Assembly: GCF_020443705.1 (NCBI RefSeq)
Contig: NZ_JAIZZK010000001.1
Span: 248,001-312,000 of the forward strand
Length of the DNA: 64,000 bases
Source: Clostridium algoriphilum
GTDB taxonomy: Bacteria > Bacillota > Clostridia > Clostridiales > Clostridiaceae
Reading direction: 5' to 3'
The notes beneath the pieces are model-generated. The model was given only the letters and a program-made list of their open reading frames with translations. It made no database searches and was not told the DNA's origin. Shown here in pieces: positions 54,889 through 64,000 of the stretch. The position numbers and the translations under genes are program-made. The first letter of the stretch is position 1. Each line of letters starts with the position of its first letter.

Positions 54889-55524
54889 TCAGCATTTGTT
54901 AGCAATATTATCCAATTTAATTAGTACATCTTTATATCCGAGTTTTATAATTTGATTATTATATAAATCTTCATAAGTTACTGTGTCAACATCAAATTCC
55001 AAAGCTTTTAAATAATTACTTCCATAAAGTTTTTTAATAAATATCTCATAATCTTCTTTTATTAAATTATAATGTCTTTCATCATAATGATACCCCTTTG
55101 TATCATTATTTAATTTTTCTATTATCCCATATAACTGATAAATATAACTCATTTCTTTTAAACTGAAAATTTTTGATAAGGCTACAATAGCTTCTGCATA
55201 ATTAAAGTTCATAGGTATAGGATATATACCTATGTTGTTTTTATCAGTATATTCTTTCATCATCCTCAAACTTTGAAATAGCGTGGTGCATATATCTAAT
55301 CGTATTATAGTGGCAAACTCACTGAGCCTCAAAGCTTTAGTTCGCTCCTGATACTCTCGATTAGCTTTTTCAATTTTACTTTGCGTCTCAATTGTCATAC
55401 CTGTGGAATTTTTATTTATAAACCAACTAAAAATGCCACCTAGAATAGCTCCAATTATGATAGAAGTAGATGATATAATTGGATTTAAAAGATTAGCAGG
55501 TATAAATGATAATGATTCTAGCAT
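54889..55524 (-). CDS. Membrane-anchored hypothetical protein
   Basis: A 211-residue protein with one N-terminal membrane helix (IISSTSIIIGAILGGIFSWF) followed by a helical cytoplasmic region, first a coiled-coil-like linker (ETQSKIEKANREYQERTKAL) then a folded helical domain. This layout is common in uncharacterised proteins near defence or stress genes, but no family could be named. AAGGAGG precedes ATG. Confidence 0.6.
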   Translation of the reverse strand: MLESLSFIPANLLNPIISSTSIIIGAILGGIFSWFINKNSTGMTIETQSKIEKANREYQERTKALRLSEFATIIRLDICTTLFQSLRMMKEYTDKNNIGIYPIPMNFNYAEAIVALSKIFSLKEMSYIYQLYGIIEKLNNDTKGYHYDERHYNLIKEDYEIFIKKLYGSNYLKALEFDVDTVTYEDLYNNQIIKLGYKDVLIKLDNIANKC

Positions 55525-55800
55525 TCAATTCCTCCTTTTTAAAAAAGTATTTTCTACAATATAGTTTCCATACAATCATATTTTATTCGTATGCCTGGAC
55601 ATAACATTTTGTTGAATTAATAATTTATTTAGATAATTTATTTAGATAATATTTTTATGATAGACAAATTGACTAAATGAAATATATTTTGACAAGGTAT
55701 TGGTAAGTAGAGTATTGTTTATATATAACTTATGCATAAAATTTTTATTTAATATTAAAAATAAATTTAAAGTAAGTTTATTGAAGGAGATTGCAACCTT

Positions 55801-56007
55801 ATGAATGATAACAGAGGTCAAATAAGAAGTAATATACCTATAGGTATTACTGTGGACGTTGTATTAAAGAAAGATCAAAGAACAACTAAACTAACTAGGG
55901 GTGTAGTAAAAAGATTATTAACCAACTCAGCCGTACACCACAGGGGAATAAAAGTAATGCTAGAAGATGGTCAGGTAGGTAGGGTTCAAGCTATTATAAC
56001 AAAATAA
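55801..56007 (+). CDS. YwbE-family protein
   Basis: A 68-residue protein matching YwbE (DUF2196): GQIRSNIPIGITVDVVLKKD, QRTTKLTRGVVKRLLTNSAV and HHRGIKVMLEDGQVGRVQAI. It is expected to be a small beta-barrel; function unknown. GAAGGAGA precedes the ATG. Confidence 0.85.
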   Translation: MNDNRGQIRSNIPIGITVDVVLKKDQRTTKLTRGVVKRLLTNSAVHHRGIKVMLEDGQVGRVQAIITK

Positions 56008-56025
56008 TAACCCATATACTGAATA

Positions 56026-56074
56026 AATTCGAATTACTATAATGAAATTTATTTCATAGTAATTTGAATTTTTT
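56026..56074. terminator. Terminator after ywbE-like gene
   Basis: AATTACTAT-ATGAAAT pairs with ATTTCATAGTAATT, followed by TGAATTTTTT. The stretch 56075-56431 has no supported gene. Confidence 0.7.
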
Positions 56075-56431
56075 AGTTTAATCGAAACTTTTTCTTGCAA
56101 TTCTAATCAAAATGATATATACTTAAAAAGTTACCTAGTAAAATATCACGTTTATAAAACTACAAATCGATTCCTAATACACCGGAAAATTAGATCATTA
56201 AAACGCTTAACAAAAGAAAAGACATGAATTTTATAATCCAATTCTTAAATTCTTACCCTTTTCAATCTAAAACTTCTTAATGAATCCCTAATTAAAATTT
56301 TGTTGAATAACGTACTGATAACGCTTATAACATATCTTAATTTGTTATAGCATAATTTTAGACTAGTTTATAGGAGCTAAACAATTAATATTTGTTTTAT
56401 GCCCCCTATGAATTTACAAGGAGGTGTCTAA

Positions 56432-56500
56432 ATGAGAAAAGATGAATTATTTGAAATTACAGAAGATGTAATAAATGAATGTTTAGAATGTTTAGACTAA
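56432..56500 (+). CDS. 22-residue peptide
   Basis: AAGGAGGTG, a perfect anti-16S match, lies five bases before ATG 56432. The frame encodes MRKDELFEITEDVINECLEC then LD and stops; a terminator follows within 15 bases. The product is acidic and has a C-x-x-C. A compact unit of ribosome binding site, tiny ORF and terminator is unlikely by chance. It could be a regulatory peptide; function unknown. Confidence 0.6.
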   Translation: MRKDELFEITEDVINECLECLD

Positions 56501-56511
56501 CAACAAAAAAG

Positions 56512-56553
56512 CAAATCTATCACTAATGACGTCTAGTGAAGGTTTCTTTTTTT
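56512..56553 (+). terminator. Terminator of the 22-codon gene
   Basis: AAATCTATCACTA pairs imperfectly with TAGTGAAGGTTT, followed by CTTTTTTT. Confidence 0.7.
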
Positions 56554-56723
56554 ATGTATATTTTTATTAAATTTTAACTTTAATGTTAAATTTAGAGACT
56601 AATTTTTAATTTTTAACTTTTAATGTATATTTTAAAATAAATTGTAATATAAATAGAGGGAATTTCTTTTTAGTAGAGAATATATATTAGTAGAGAATAT
56701 GCATTTAGAAAGGAGTGACTATA

Positions 56724-56906
56724 ATGTTAACGATTTCTTTTATTAGTGGTGAAAGTGAACTATTAGATTTAAAACAATCTGAAAGTGACTTATTTAAAAG
56801 TTGGTTTTATAATTTTGAAAACTCGAGGCCTCATGAAGTTAATTCTATGGGTAAGAAATATCTGTTTAATAAAAAAGCAATAGCTTATATTTTGATAGAG
56901 CCTTAA
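56724..56906 (+). CDS. 60-residue hypothetical protein
   Basis: AAAGGAGTG precedes ATG 56724 (MLTISFISGESELLDLKQSE). The product is soluble, with KYLFNKKAIAYILIEP at the end. A terminator lies 58 bases after the stop. No family recognised. Confidence 0.6.
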   Translation: MLTISFISGESELLDLKQSESDLFKSWFYNFENSRPHEVNSMGKKYLFNKKAIAYILIEP

Positions 56907-56963
56907 GTTCTGGTAATATATCAAAACAATGACTATTTCTTAATATAATTAGAATAAAATAAG

Positions 56964-56997
56964 AAACCTGCATTTTTTAAGGATGCAGGTTTTTCTA
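56964..56997 (+). terminator. Terminator
   Basis: AAACCTGCAT and ATGCAGGTTT followed by TTCT. Confidence 0.85.
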
Positions 56998-57042
56998 TAC
57001 TCTCTTGATAGCATCTTGGCTGAAAAGCGCAGTTTCCATATA

Positions 57043-57270
57043 TCATTGTAGTTGTGATTCATTAATAACTTTACCATTCATGGGTGGGGAAGGTTCAGTG
57101 ATGTTTAATAACATAAATTCACTTATAGTCGATGCTTCCTTTATACATTCAGACCTTTCTTTTAATATAAATTGTTTTTGTTTATCACCAAACACTTCTG
57201 GAACAATTCCAACATCAGAGATATAATTGGCACACCACATGCCATTGCTTACTAAAGACACTAGTAACAT
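57043..57270 (-). CDS. Possible small secreted protein or fragment
   Basis: A 75-codon frame beginning MLLVSLVSNGMWCANYISDV, whose first residues could be the end of a signal peptide. The rest (FGDKQKQFILKERSECIKEA) looks protein-like. No ribosome binding site is near the ATG, and the frame stays open upstream through a hydrophobic NIIFLL. It may be a truncated gene. Confidence 0.3.
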   Translation of the reverse strand: MLLVSLVSNGMWCANYISDVGIVPEVFGDKQKQFILKERSECIKEASTISEFMLLNITEPSPPMNGKVINESQLQ

Positions 57271-57417
57271 TAATAAAAAAATAATGTTACAACATTTGTA
57301 TCACATGTGGATAAAGCGCCCTGCACTTTTGTAAAATATTTTTCTGTTACGTATAAACTCTTCTTGAGAATTTTCTAAAGCAATGATGAGCGTGATATCT
57401 GAACAGTAGTTATAATT

Positions 57418-57445
57418 AAAAAGACGACCTATGGGTCGTCTTTTT
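57418..57445. terminator. Terminator after pulA
   Basis: AAAAAGACGACC and GGTCGTCTTTTT around a TATG loop. Confidence 0.9.
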
Positions 57446-57450
57446 AATTA

Positions 57451-59340
57451 TTATTTACACAATATATAGGTGGAAATGGCAGGTATACTTACCTCATTAA
57501 TACAAGTTTTAGCTCCTTTACCTACACCTTTTTTATTAACTTCACATTCATTTGCTAAAATTCTCCACTCATCACCATCTGGCAAACTTAAATTTATTGC
57601 TTCTTTGTTAGAATTATGAATTATAAGTAATTTACCATAATCATCTTTGAATGTCGAAGTTAACTCATAAGCCACGCAGTTATAAGGTGTTTCAAGGAAT
57701 ATCAAAGAATTCCTTACATCACTTGCGCTGTCTAAGGTCATAACCTTTTGGCTTTTTCTAAAAGCTATTAACCCCTTAATATATTCAAAAGTTTCTCTAA
57801 ACTCAGCTTTTCTACTCCAACATATTTTATTCACGTCATCACCAGAATTATAACTATTATGAATTCCTTGTTTGGTACGGAGTATTTCTGTTCCACCTTG
57901 AATAAAAGGCACACCTTGACATGTGAGTACAATAGATAAAGCTAACCTAGTCATTTTTTCTCTTTCTGAGGGAGTATTATTAGGATTGCTTTTTTCAAAT
58001 TTATCATACAAGCATAAATTATCATGAGCACTTACATAATTTATAACTTCTCCAGGGTCTTGTGTGAAATTATTTATTTCATTGTTAAAATTAATGCTGC
58101 CAACAATACCCTTCTTTATTTCTAGTTCAAATCCCTCTCCACCACTTACAAATCCTAAGGTGCTACCATCATTATCACCCTTTATTGCATTTCTTAAATC
58201 ATCGTTAAAAACTGACACCTGAATCCCTCTTTGACTTCCTTTTAAAAGTTGCGAAGAATGTGGTAACGATGATGGTCCTCCTGTCCATGGTTCACCGTAT
58301 ATAATAATATTTGGATTAATAATTTTTGCTTGTTTTGTTAATTCTTTCATTGTATCAATATCATGAAGTGCCATTAAATCAAACCTGAATCCATCTATCT
58401 TGTATTCTTCTGCCCAAAATTTTATACTGTCAACCATAAATTTCCTCATCATTGGTTTTTCTGATGCTGTTTCATTTCCGCAACCTGATCCGTTCGTATA
58501 GTTACCATTATAATCTGTTCTATAATAATATTTAGGCACCAAAATGTTCATTGGTGAGTCAACTGTAGTAATTGTGTGATTATAAACAACATCCATAATT
58601 ACACTAAGACCATTTTCATGCAATGTTTGTATTAAGGTTTTAAACTCGTGAATTCTAACAGTACCGTCTTGTGAATCAGTAGCATAAGAACCCTCAGGTA
58701 CATTATATAAATAAGGATCATATCCCCAATTGTATCCACCCTTAATTTCATCAACACTAGCAAAATCAAATACAGGTAATAAATGAACATGAGTTATTCC
58801 TAATTCTTTAAGGTAATCTAATCCAGTAACGACACCTTCAGAAGTTTTCGTATTCTTTTCAGTAAAGGCTAAATATTTTCCTTTATTTTTAATTCCGGAG
58901 TCCTCTGATACTGAAAAATCTCTAACATGTATTTCGTATATTACTGCCTCAGTTCTGTTAATTGGTTTAGGCTTATTATGATTTTCCCAATTAACTGGGT
59001 TTATAGAATGAAAATCAACAATCATTCCTTTTTTACCATTAGCACTGGCCCCTTTTGAATAGATATCTGGTGTTTCTTTTATTTTACCATCATTTAATAC
59101 TAAATAGTTATAATATTTATTTTTATAATCACCATAAAGTTTGAGCTCCCAAACCCCTTCTAAAGCTTTGTTCATTTCATATTTTTGTCCTAAATCATCA
59201 TTAGGATTTTCATAAACTACTACTGTAATTTTATCTACTGTAGGTGCCCAAACCTTAAATATTGTATAAAGTGTAGTATAAACTGCACCTAAATCATCGC
59301 CATTGTATATGAGTTCTTGGTTATTTAATACATTTGCCAT
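57451..59340 (-). CDS. pulA: Type I pullulanase
   Basis: A 629-residue cytoplasmic GH13 enzyme. An N-terminal CBM48-type beta domain (AVYTTLYTIFKVWAPTVDKI) precedes the barrel. The pullulanase hallmark YNWGYDP is present, with VMDVVYNH, the nucleophile Asp in DGFRFDLMALHD, the acid Glu in YGEPWTGG, and SAHDN. It cleaves alpha-1,6 branches of glycogen or pullulan-type glucans. ATG 59340 (MANVLNNQ) follows AAGGAGAGA. No signal peptide, so it should act on internal glycogen or imported maltodextrin. Confidence 0.95.
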   Translation of the reverse strand: MANVLNNQELIYNGDDLGAVYTTLYTIFKVWAPTVDKITVVVYENPNDDLGQKYEMNKALEGVWELKLYGDYKNKYYNYLVLNDGKIKETPDIYSKGASANGKKGMIVDFHSINPVNWENHNKPKPINRTEAVIYEIHVRDFSVSEDSGIKNKGKYLAFTEKNTKTSEGVVTGLDYLKELGITHVHLLPVFDFASVDEIKGGYNWGYDPYLYNVPEGSYATDSQDGTVRIHEFKTLIQTLHENGLSVIMDVVYNHTITTVDSPMNILVPKYYYRTDYNGNYTNGSGCGNETASEKPMMRKFMVDSIKFWAEEYKIDGFRFDLMALHDIDTMKELTKQAKIINPNIIIYGEPWTGGPSSLPHSSQLLKGSQRGIQVSVFNDDLRNAIKGDNDGSTLGFVSGGEGFELEIKKGIVGSINFNNEINNFTQDPGEVINYVSAHDNLCLYDKFEKSNPNNTPSEREKMTRLALSIVLTCQGVPFIQGGTEILRTKQGIHNSYNSGDDVNKICWSRKAEFRETFEYIKGLIAFRKSQKVMTLDSASDVRNSLIFLETPYNCVAYELTSTFKDDYGKLLIIHNSNKEAINLSLPDGDEWRILANECEVNKKGVGKGAKTCINEVSIPAISTYILCK

Positions 59341-59876
59341 TGTTAAATCTCTCTCCTTAAAATCCACTATAGTGGCTTAATTAAAAACATAGTAAGGAAG
59401 TTTTTACTTCCACTTAAAGTTTTTTTTTCTAGGAACAAACGCTATTAATAAAAGTAAAGACTTCTTTTCAAATGTAGTTAGAATGACTATATATTGGCCA
59501 AGCGTTTATTTAAATATAAGATCTATTTCTATATAATATGTAAGCTTCTTTAAAAAAAGCCTCTCAACTTAAGAGCTAATCACCTTATGGATTTAAAAGG
59601 TATTCATGTAATTGTTATAATTGTATATATATCCCTTATCATTATATTATTAAACATAATATTAAGCAATACTAGCTTACATAAGTGATCCATTAAATAA
59701 AATAAATAATTAGTATGTTAGCTTATTCATATTATACTATAGTACATCAAAATAACTAATAATATGTGGTAAGCCACATAGCTTAACTAATAAATAAATA
59801 TATTTATAAATATAGGAGATATTTACAAGTTTTAATCATATAATAAAGTAATATTCCTTTTAAAGAAGATGATAAT
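59341..59876. other. Divergent promoter region
   Basis: About 535 AT-rich bases between pulA and the kinase-like gene. It contains imperfect catabolite-control-like half-sites (AAACGCT near 59439 and AGCGTTT near 59499), but no full palindrome. No gene seen. Confidence 0.35.
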
Positions 59877-60464
59877 ATGAATGAAGACAAGAGTTACTAT
59901 ATTCAATTAAATAGTAATATTGAAAAAATGCTTAAAACATCAGAGTTTTTAGGTTCTGGTCATAATGGGATAGTTTACTTGCTCCCAAACAACAAAGTGA
60001 TTAAGATTTTTAAAGATAAAAAAGTTTGTACGGGTGAATATAATATTTTTATAAAAACTAGAAAAAGTAAATACTTTCCTAAAGTTTACGAACATGGTGC
60101 ATATTATATTGTGAGAGAGTTTGTAGGGGGGCAACGCTTAGATAAATATATTAAAAAGAATGGTATCAATAAAGTAATATCACTCAACATAATTAAGCTT
60201 ATGGAAGAATTTAAAAAGCTTAAATTTAATAGATTAGATATTAGGTGTAAGGATTTATACTTAATGGATGACTTTTCAATTAATGTAATTGACCCTAAAA
60301 ATAATTACTCAAAAAAAGTAATATACCCTAGACATTTAATGAAAGGTTTAAACAACTTAGGTGTAGTAGATCAATTTTTAGAAGTAGTTTGTGAAGAGAG
60401 CCCTAAGACTTTTGAGTTGTGGGATTTTAGGTTCAAACAGTACTTAGAAAAAAATATTAAATAA
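59877..60464 (+). CDS. Protein-kinase-like protein
   Basis: A 195-residue protein with a glycine-rich loop (FLGSGHNGIVY), the VIKIFKD strand with the ATP-anchoring Lys, and a catalytic-loop counterpart in FNRLDIRCKDLYLMDD, then NVIDPKNNYSK at the place of the DFG motif (the Asp is kept). The usual HRD catalytic loop is modified to RLDIRCKD and the C-lobe is short, so it is either a minimal kinase of the RIO/ABC1 kind or a pseudokinase. Ribosome binding site AAAGAAGATG is weak. Function not assigned. Confidence 0.6.
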   Translation: MNEDKSYYIQLNSNIEKMLKTSEFLGSGHNGIVYLLPNNKVIKIFKDKKVCTGEYNIFIKTRKSKYFPKVYEHGAYYIVREFVGGQRLDKYIKKNGINKVISLNIIKLMEEFKKLKFNRLDIRCKDLYLMDDFSINVIDPKNNYSKKVIYPRHLMKGLNNLGVVDQFLEVVCEESPKTFELWDFRFKQYLEKNIK

Positions 60465-60520
60465 ATATTATAACTAGTAATTTTAATAAAATATATCAAA
60501 TTACATGAAAAATATTAAAA

Positions 60521-60566
60521 AATATAAGAGGCTCTAATTCCTTAAGGAATTAGAGCCTCTTATATT
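60521..60566. terminator. 23-bp perfect bidirectional hairpin
   Basis: AATATAAGAGGCTCTAATTC continues into CTTAAG and back symmetrically to 60566. It serves both the kinase-like gene and the convergent PIN gene. Confidence 0.85.
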
Positions 60567-60572
60567 AATTTA

Positions 60573-61052
60573 TTATAATACATTTAGTTCCTTTAACTCA
60601 TCAAGAAATTCTTCGAAATTTAATGCTCTTGATGAGTTTAAAATAATCTTCGCATTTTTAATTAGTTTTTTATCATCAGTTACAAGAATATAATTTTTAT
60701 TATTTTTACAAATATCTATTAGACTATAGTCATTTATAGAAATTTTATCTCCGTTAACTAAATATATATTTTTATTTTGCTCATACCTAATAATATCACT
60801 TGATATGCGTTCTTTACTAAAATTAGGGACATTATTATTAATGATGTGTCCTAATAACTTTAAGAATTTGCTTGAAAGCACAAAATCTTCATTAAATTTT
60901 GCATACTCTTTTACTGATAACTCTCCGGCTATATCCTCAGAGATTTTAAAATCAATACATTTTATATTTTCAATAGTATCTAGTAAGGTAGGATATTTAT
61001 TCCAAACTTTTATAACTATATTAGTATCTAACAAATATTCTTTACAAATCAT
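60573..61052 (-). CDS. PIN-domain protein (possible solitary RNase)
   Basis: A 159-residue protein with the PIN fold acidic residues: Asp9 in YLLDTNIVI, Glu in ISEDIAGELSVKEY, and Asp residues in NDYSLIDIC and LVTDDKKLI. PIN domains are metal-dependent RNases, often VapC-type toxins. No antitoxin gene lies upstream or downstream. ATG 61052 (MICKEYLL) is eight bases from GGGG; the ATG two codons earlier is too close. Confidence 0.7.
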   Translation of the reverse strand: MICKEYLLDTNIVIKVWNKYPTLLDTIENIKCIDFKISEDIAGELSVKEYAKFNEDFVLSSKFLKLLGHIINNNVPNFSKERISSDIIRYEQNKNIYLVNGDKISINDYSLIDICKNNKNYILVTDDKKLIKNAKIILNSSRALNFEEFLDELKELNVL

Positions 61053-61269
61053 TGCCATATCCCCTTTTAGAAATAAATATATTAGATTTAAAATGGAAAG
61101 GTATCTGGATTGTTAGTTTTATTTATATTATATTCATTATTAATTAATTTGTTTACTATTATTAATAGTTTAATGTTTATACCTTGATAAAATTGCATAC
61201 TGCCACTATAATTAATATATTAGTAATAATAAGGAAGGAGCGGCTGTTTTTCAGCTAGTAACTTAAATT

Positions 61270-61458
61270 ATGGAAGTACATATATACTTAAAAGGTAATA
61301 AAGAAGCATTTATTTACAAAGGAGACAGAATTGATATTTTAGACTTTGTAATGAACAACGTTAAATATAAGCAGATTAGATATTTTAGAAAAGGTCTTAG
61401 CAAAAGTGAATTAGTTGAAGAAAAAAGTATAATTAAAATAGTAAAAATTGATTCGTAA
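61270..61458 (+). CDS. 62-residue hypothetical protein
   Basis: The frame (MEVHIYLKGNKEAFIYKGDR ... IIKIVKID) looks like a small beta-sheet protein. GGAAGGAG is 27 bases upstream, with a CGGCTG-TTTTT-CAGC hairpin between it and the ATG, so ribosome access may depend on that fold. A terminator follows. Confidence 0.5.
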   Translation: MEVHIYLKGNKEAFIYKGDRIDILDFVMNNVKYKQIRYFRKGLSKSELVEEKSIIKIVKIDS

Positions 61459-61463
61459 AAAGC

Positions 61464-61497
61464 ACCTACATTCACATTATGGATGTAGGTATTTTTT
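61464..61497. terminator. Bidirectional terminator
   Basis: ACCTACAT and ATGTAGGT followed by ATTTTTT. Confidence 0.75.
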
Positions 61498-61504
61498 AGG
61501 ATCA

Positions 61505-63523
61505 TTATTGCCTTTTTTTGCTCTTTGATTTGTTTTTATTATCATTTTTAATTCCATGGTTTGACTTAGTTTTAGTAGTTATAGGTTTGATTTTGTCTTT
61601 AAAGTTTTTATGTACAGGCTTACCTTTAGGTTTACCTTGTATATATTCACCTTTGTCTTTTTGTTTTGTTACTTTCGTTTTTCCACTTGTGTTACTGAGG
61701 TGTTCTTTATTTTTATTTCCCCGTGGTTTTACTAAACATTTAGGTCCAAAACCAATAAGGTCTTCTCTTCCCGCTTGTGTTAAAGCTGATAATACTAAAT
61801 CGTATTTCATAGGATCTTTATATTGAAGAAGTGCCCTTTGCATAGCTTTCTCATTTTTGGTTTTAGGTATATGAACTTCTTCAAGGGTAATTGGATCAAA
61901 TCCAGTATAAAACATCGTTGTTGATAGTGTCCCTGGGGTTGGATAAAAATCCTGCACCTGTTCTGGTTGGTAATTAATATCTCTAAGGTACTCCGCCAGT
62001 TCTATTGATGAGACTAGTGTGCACCCGGGATGACTAGACATAAAATAAGGAATAACGTATTGCTTCTTACCTATTTTCTCAGTAGATTTATAGAACTTTT
62101 CTAAGAATTTATTATAAGTTTTTCCTGCTGGTTTACCCATATATTTTAAAACTTTATGAGAGACATGCTCAGGAGCAACTTTTAATTGACCACTAACATG
62201 ATGTTCAATTAATTCATCTAAAAAAGTATCATTTTTATCTGCCATGATATAATCATAACGCAACCCTGAACGCACAAAAACTTTTTTAATATTAGGTAAT
62301 TCTCTTAATTTTCTAAGTAACTTTAAATACTCCATATGATCAACATCTAAATTTTTACATGGGCTAGGATGCAAACACTGCCTATCCTTACAAGTGCCTA
62401 CTTTTAACTGCTTTTCACATGCAGGTCTTCTAAAATTAGCGGTAGGACCTCCTACATCATGAATATACCCTTTAAAATCATCAAGCTTTGTAATTTGAAT
62501 TGCTTCCTCCACTATCGAGTTTTCACTTCTGCTTTGTACAATTCTACCTTGATGAAAAGTTATAGCACAGAAAGCGCAACTTCCAAAACATCCTCTTGAA
62601 CTAACCAAACTAAATTTAACTTCTTCTATTGCTGGTATCCCACCTAATGCTTCATAACTAGGGTGATAATTTTTCTGATATGGTAAGCTATAAACCTTAT
62701 CTAATTCTTCTCTAGTAAGCGGCATTTCTGGCTTATTTTGAACAATGTACTTATTAGTATGCTTTTGAATAATACCAATTCCCCTAATGGGATCTTGTTC
62801 ATCATATTGTATTTTAAAAGCTTCCGAATATTTATGTATATCTCTGCATACTTCTTTATAAGATGCTATTTCTATGTAGTCACATATATTATCTATATCC
62901 TCTGCTACATAACATGTTCCAAGTACCTGAGTAATAGATTTTATATCTATTCCTTCGTTTAACTGTTTTGCAATTTTAACAACTTGTTTTTCACCCATGC
63001 CATATATTAATAAGTCTGCGCCGCTATCAATTAACATAGATTTTCGTACCTTGTCACTCCAATAGTCATAATGTGCAAATCGCCTTAGACTTGCTTCTAT
63101 GCCTCCGATTATGATAGGAACATTTTTATATGCTTCCCTTAATCTGTTGCAATAAACAATTGTTGCTCTGTCGGGCCTTAAGCCCATCTTCGCACCTGGA
63201 GAATACATATCTTTATCTCTTACTTTCTTACTTACGGTATAATGATTGACCATAGAGTCCATATTTCCCGAATTTACTAGGAATCCAAGTCTTGGTCTAC
63301 CTAGTTTTTCAAAGTCTTCAATACCCTTCCAATTAGGTTGAGCTATTATTCCTACTTTGTATCCTTCGTTTTCTAGAACCCTTGAAATGATAGCAGTTCC
63401 AAAACTGTGATGATCTACGTATGCATCACCAGTAACTATAATAAAGTCTAATTCAGTCCAACCTCTATCTATAATGTCTTTTTTACTAATTGGTAAATAT
63501 TTATTTTCCTTAATTAAGTCCAC
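61505..63523 (-). CDS. YgiQ-family radical-SAM protein
   Basis: A 672-residue protein. The N-terminal domain ([20 protein letters not shown]) binds cobalamin-like or B12-like folds in related enzymes; the radical-SAM cluster motif is CFGSCAFC. The C-terminus (from about residue 600) is a Lys-rich disordered tail ([20 protein letters not shown]). YgiQ proteins are widespread and of unknown reaction. GTG 63523 is chosen as the only start near the conserved [15 protein letters not shown]. Confidence 0.9.
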   Translation of the reverse strand: MDLIKENKYLPISKKDIIDRGWTELDFIIVTGDAYVDHHSFGTAIISRVLENEGYKVGIIAQPNWKGIEDFEKLGRPRLGFLVNSGNMDSMVNHYTVSKKVRDKDMYSPGAKMGLRPDRATIVYCNRLREAYKNVPIIIGGIEASLRRFAHYDYWSDKVRKSMLIDSGADLLIYGMGEKQVVKIAKQLNEGIDIKSITQVLGTCYVAEDIDNICDYIEIASYKEVCRDIHKYSEAFKIQYDEQDPIRGIGIIQKHTNKYIVQNKPEMPLTREELDKVYSLPYQKNYHPSYEALGGIPAIEEVKFSLVSSRGCFGSCAFCAITFHQGRIVQSRSENSIVEEAIQITKLDDFKGYIHDVGGPTANFRRPACEKQLKVGTCKDRQCLHPSPCKNLDVDHMEYLKLLRKLRELPNIKKVFVRSGLRYDYIMADKNDTFLDELIEHHVSGQLKVAPEHVSHKVLKYMGKPAGKTYNKFLEKFYKSTEKIGKKQYVIPYFMSSHPGCTLVSSIELAEYLRDINYQPEQVQDFYPTPGTLSTTMFYTGFDPITLEEVHIPKTKNEKAMQRALLQYKDPMKYDLVLSALTQAGREDLIGFGPKCLVKPRGNKNKEHLSNTSGKTKVTKQKDKGEYIQGKPKGKPVHKNFKDKIKPITTKTKSNHGIKNDNKNKSKSKKRQ

Positions 63524-63767
63524 CTTCTTCTGATTTAATAATAAATTTGAATATATAATTCAAAATACAATTATAGCATTCTTTACGTTTAAATTCTTTG
63601 AAAATAATAAATTAAAGCATCATAAAAAATTCGTATAATATATTAACCTTATTAATAACAAATTCTATATGATTGCGTATACTATAATATAATGAATTTA
63701 TTTTGTGAAATTCTTTCATTTGTTGTTAAGGTTATAGTATTTATAATAATAATAAAGGAGAGAGTGT

Positions 63768-64000
63768 ATGGAAAGTTATATAAGTGATATGATAAATAAA
63801 AACATAGAATGGAGCGAAGAAGCAGTTACAAGCGACAGTAACAATATTCAACAAACTTTTGAAATGAATATCCATAATGGAAAAGGATTTTATCAAACTG
63901 GATTAAACAATTCTTTTTGGTCTAACTTAATTATTACAGCTAAGATTCTTAACCCACAAGATGGTTATTGGGGGATTATAATTAGGGATGGAGCAAGAAG
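63768..64000 (+). CDS. Hypothetical protein, N-terminal part only
   Basis: AAAGGAGAG precedes ATG 63768. The visible 77 codons (MESYISDMINKNIEWSEEAV ... GYWGIIIRDGAR) run off the right edge. No signal peptide. Not enough sequence to assign a family. Confidence 0.6.
   Translation, partial: MESYISDMINKNIEWSEEAVTSDSNNIQQTFEMNIHNGKGFYQTGLNNSFWSNLIITAKILNPQDGYWGIIIRDGAR

Noticed and set aside
59430-59510. Catabolite-control (cre-like) half-sites upstream of pulA
   Set aside because: Only half-sites; no full palindrome close to the promoter.

Overview
The window looks like chromosome of a low-GC, endospore-forming Firmicute of the genus Clostridium or a close relative. This is inferred from the strong A+T bias, purine-rich ribosome binding sites, DUF4489, DUF3343 and YwbE-type proteins, a BirA-type bioY operator and putative spore-surface genes. 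No rRNA, tRNA or CRISPR array was seen. Many convergent gene pairs are separated by clear bidirectional hairpin terminators.

Layout. 1-5.9 kb: small accessory genes (5' part of an Lnt-like protein, SGNH hydrolase, lipoprotein, coiled-coil membrane protein, GNAT acetyltransferase, nitrilase-family amidase) and a decayed cupin gene. 6.2-15 kb: an accessory island bounded by two ~140-bp direct repeats (6241-6382 and 14844-14984). It holds pseudogene debris, a 35-residue Cys-rich peptide gene, a DUF1413 gene flanked by exact 17-bp repeats, an orphan ribbon-helix-helix gene, and a three-gene minus-strand cluster (10804-14723). Two of those three proteins carry the R-x4-H motif of HEPN nucleases. 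Just outside the right repeat is a 1077-residue type IIG restriction-modification enzyme (15249-18482). Together these look like a defence island, and the HEPN cluster is the best candidate for an undescribed system. 18.7-27.1 kb: remains of a mobile element (orphan VirD4/TraG-like coupling ATPase, RHH coiled-coil protein with a nested inverted-repeat array upstream, IS3-type transposase scrap, frameshifted GH25 lysozyme) plus a nitroreductase.

27.5-46.5 kb is ordinary chromosome: a heterodimeric ABC exporter, a two-component system, a small XRE regulator, a complete ribose module (rbsKDACB with its own operator and promoter, then rbsR), a HesB-like protein, a frameshifted HD hydrolase, a UbiA prenyltransferase, bioY with a BirA operator, an ArsC-like protein, a polytopic permease and a TtcA-like enzyme.

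46.5-54.3 kb looks like a cell- or spore-surface locus: two beta-propeller-like proteins (one with a long coiled coil), a DUF3343 protein, a tandemly duplicated pair of acidic Cys-rich proteins behind sigmaE/K-like -10 boxes, a DUF4489 protein and a cysteine desulfurase. 54.4-64 kb holds small conserved proteins (including a 22-residue ORF with a perfect Shine-Dalgarno), YwbE, type I pullulanase, a kinase-like protein, a solitary PIN-domain protein, a YgiQ radical-SAM protein and a gene cut by the window end.
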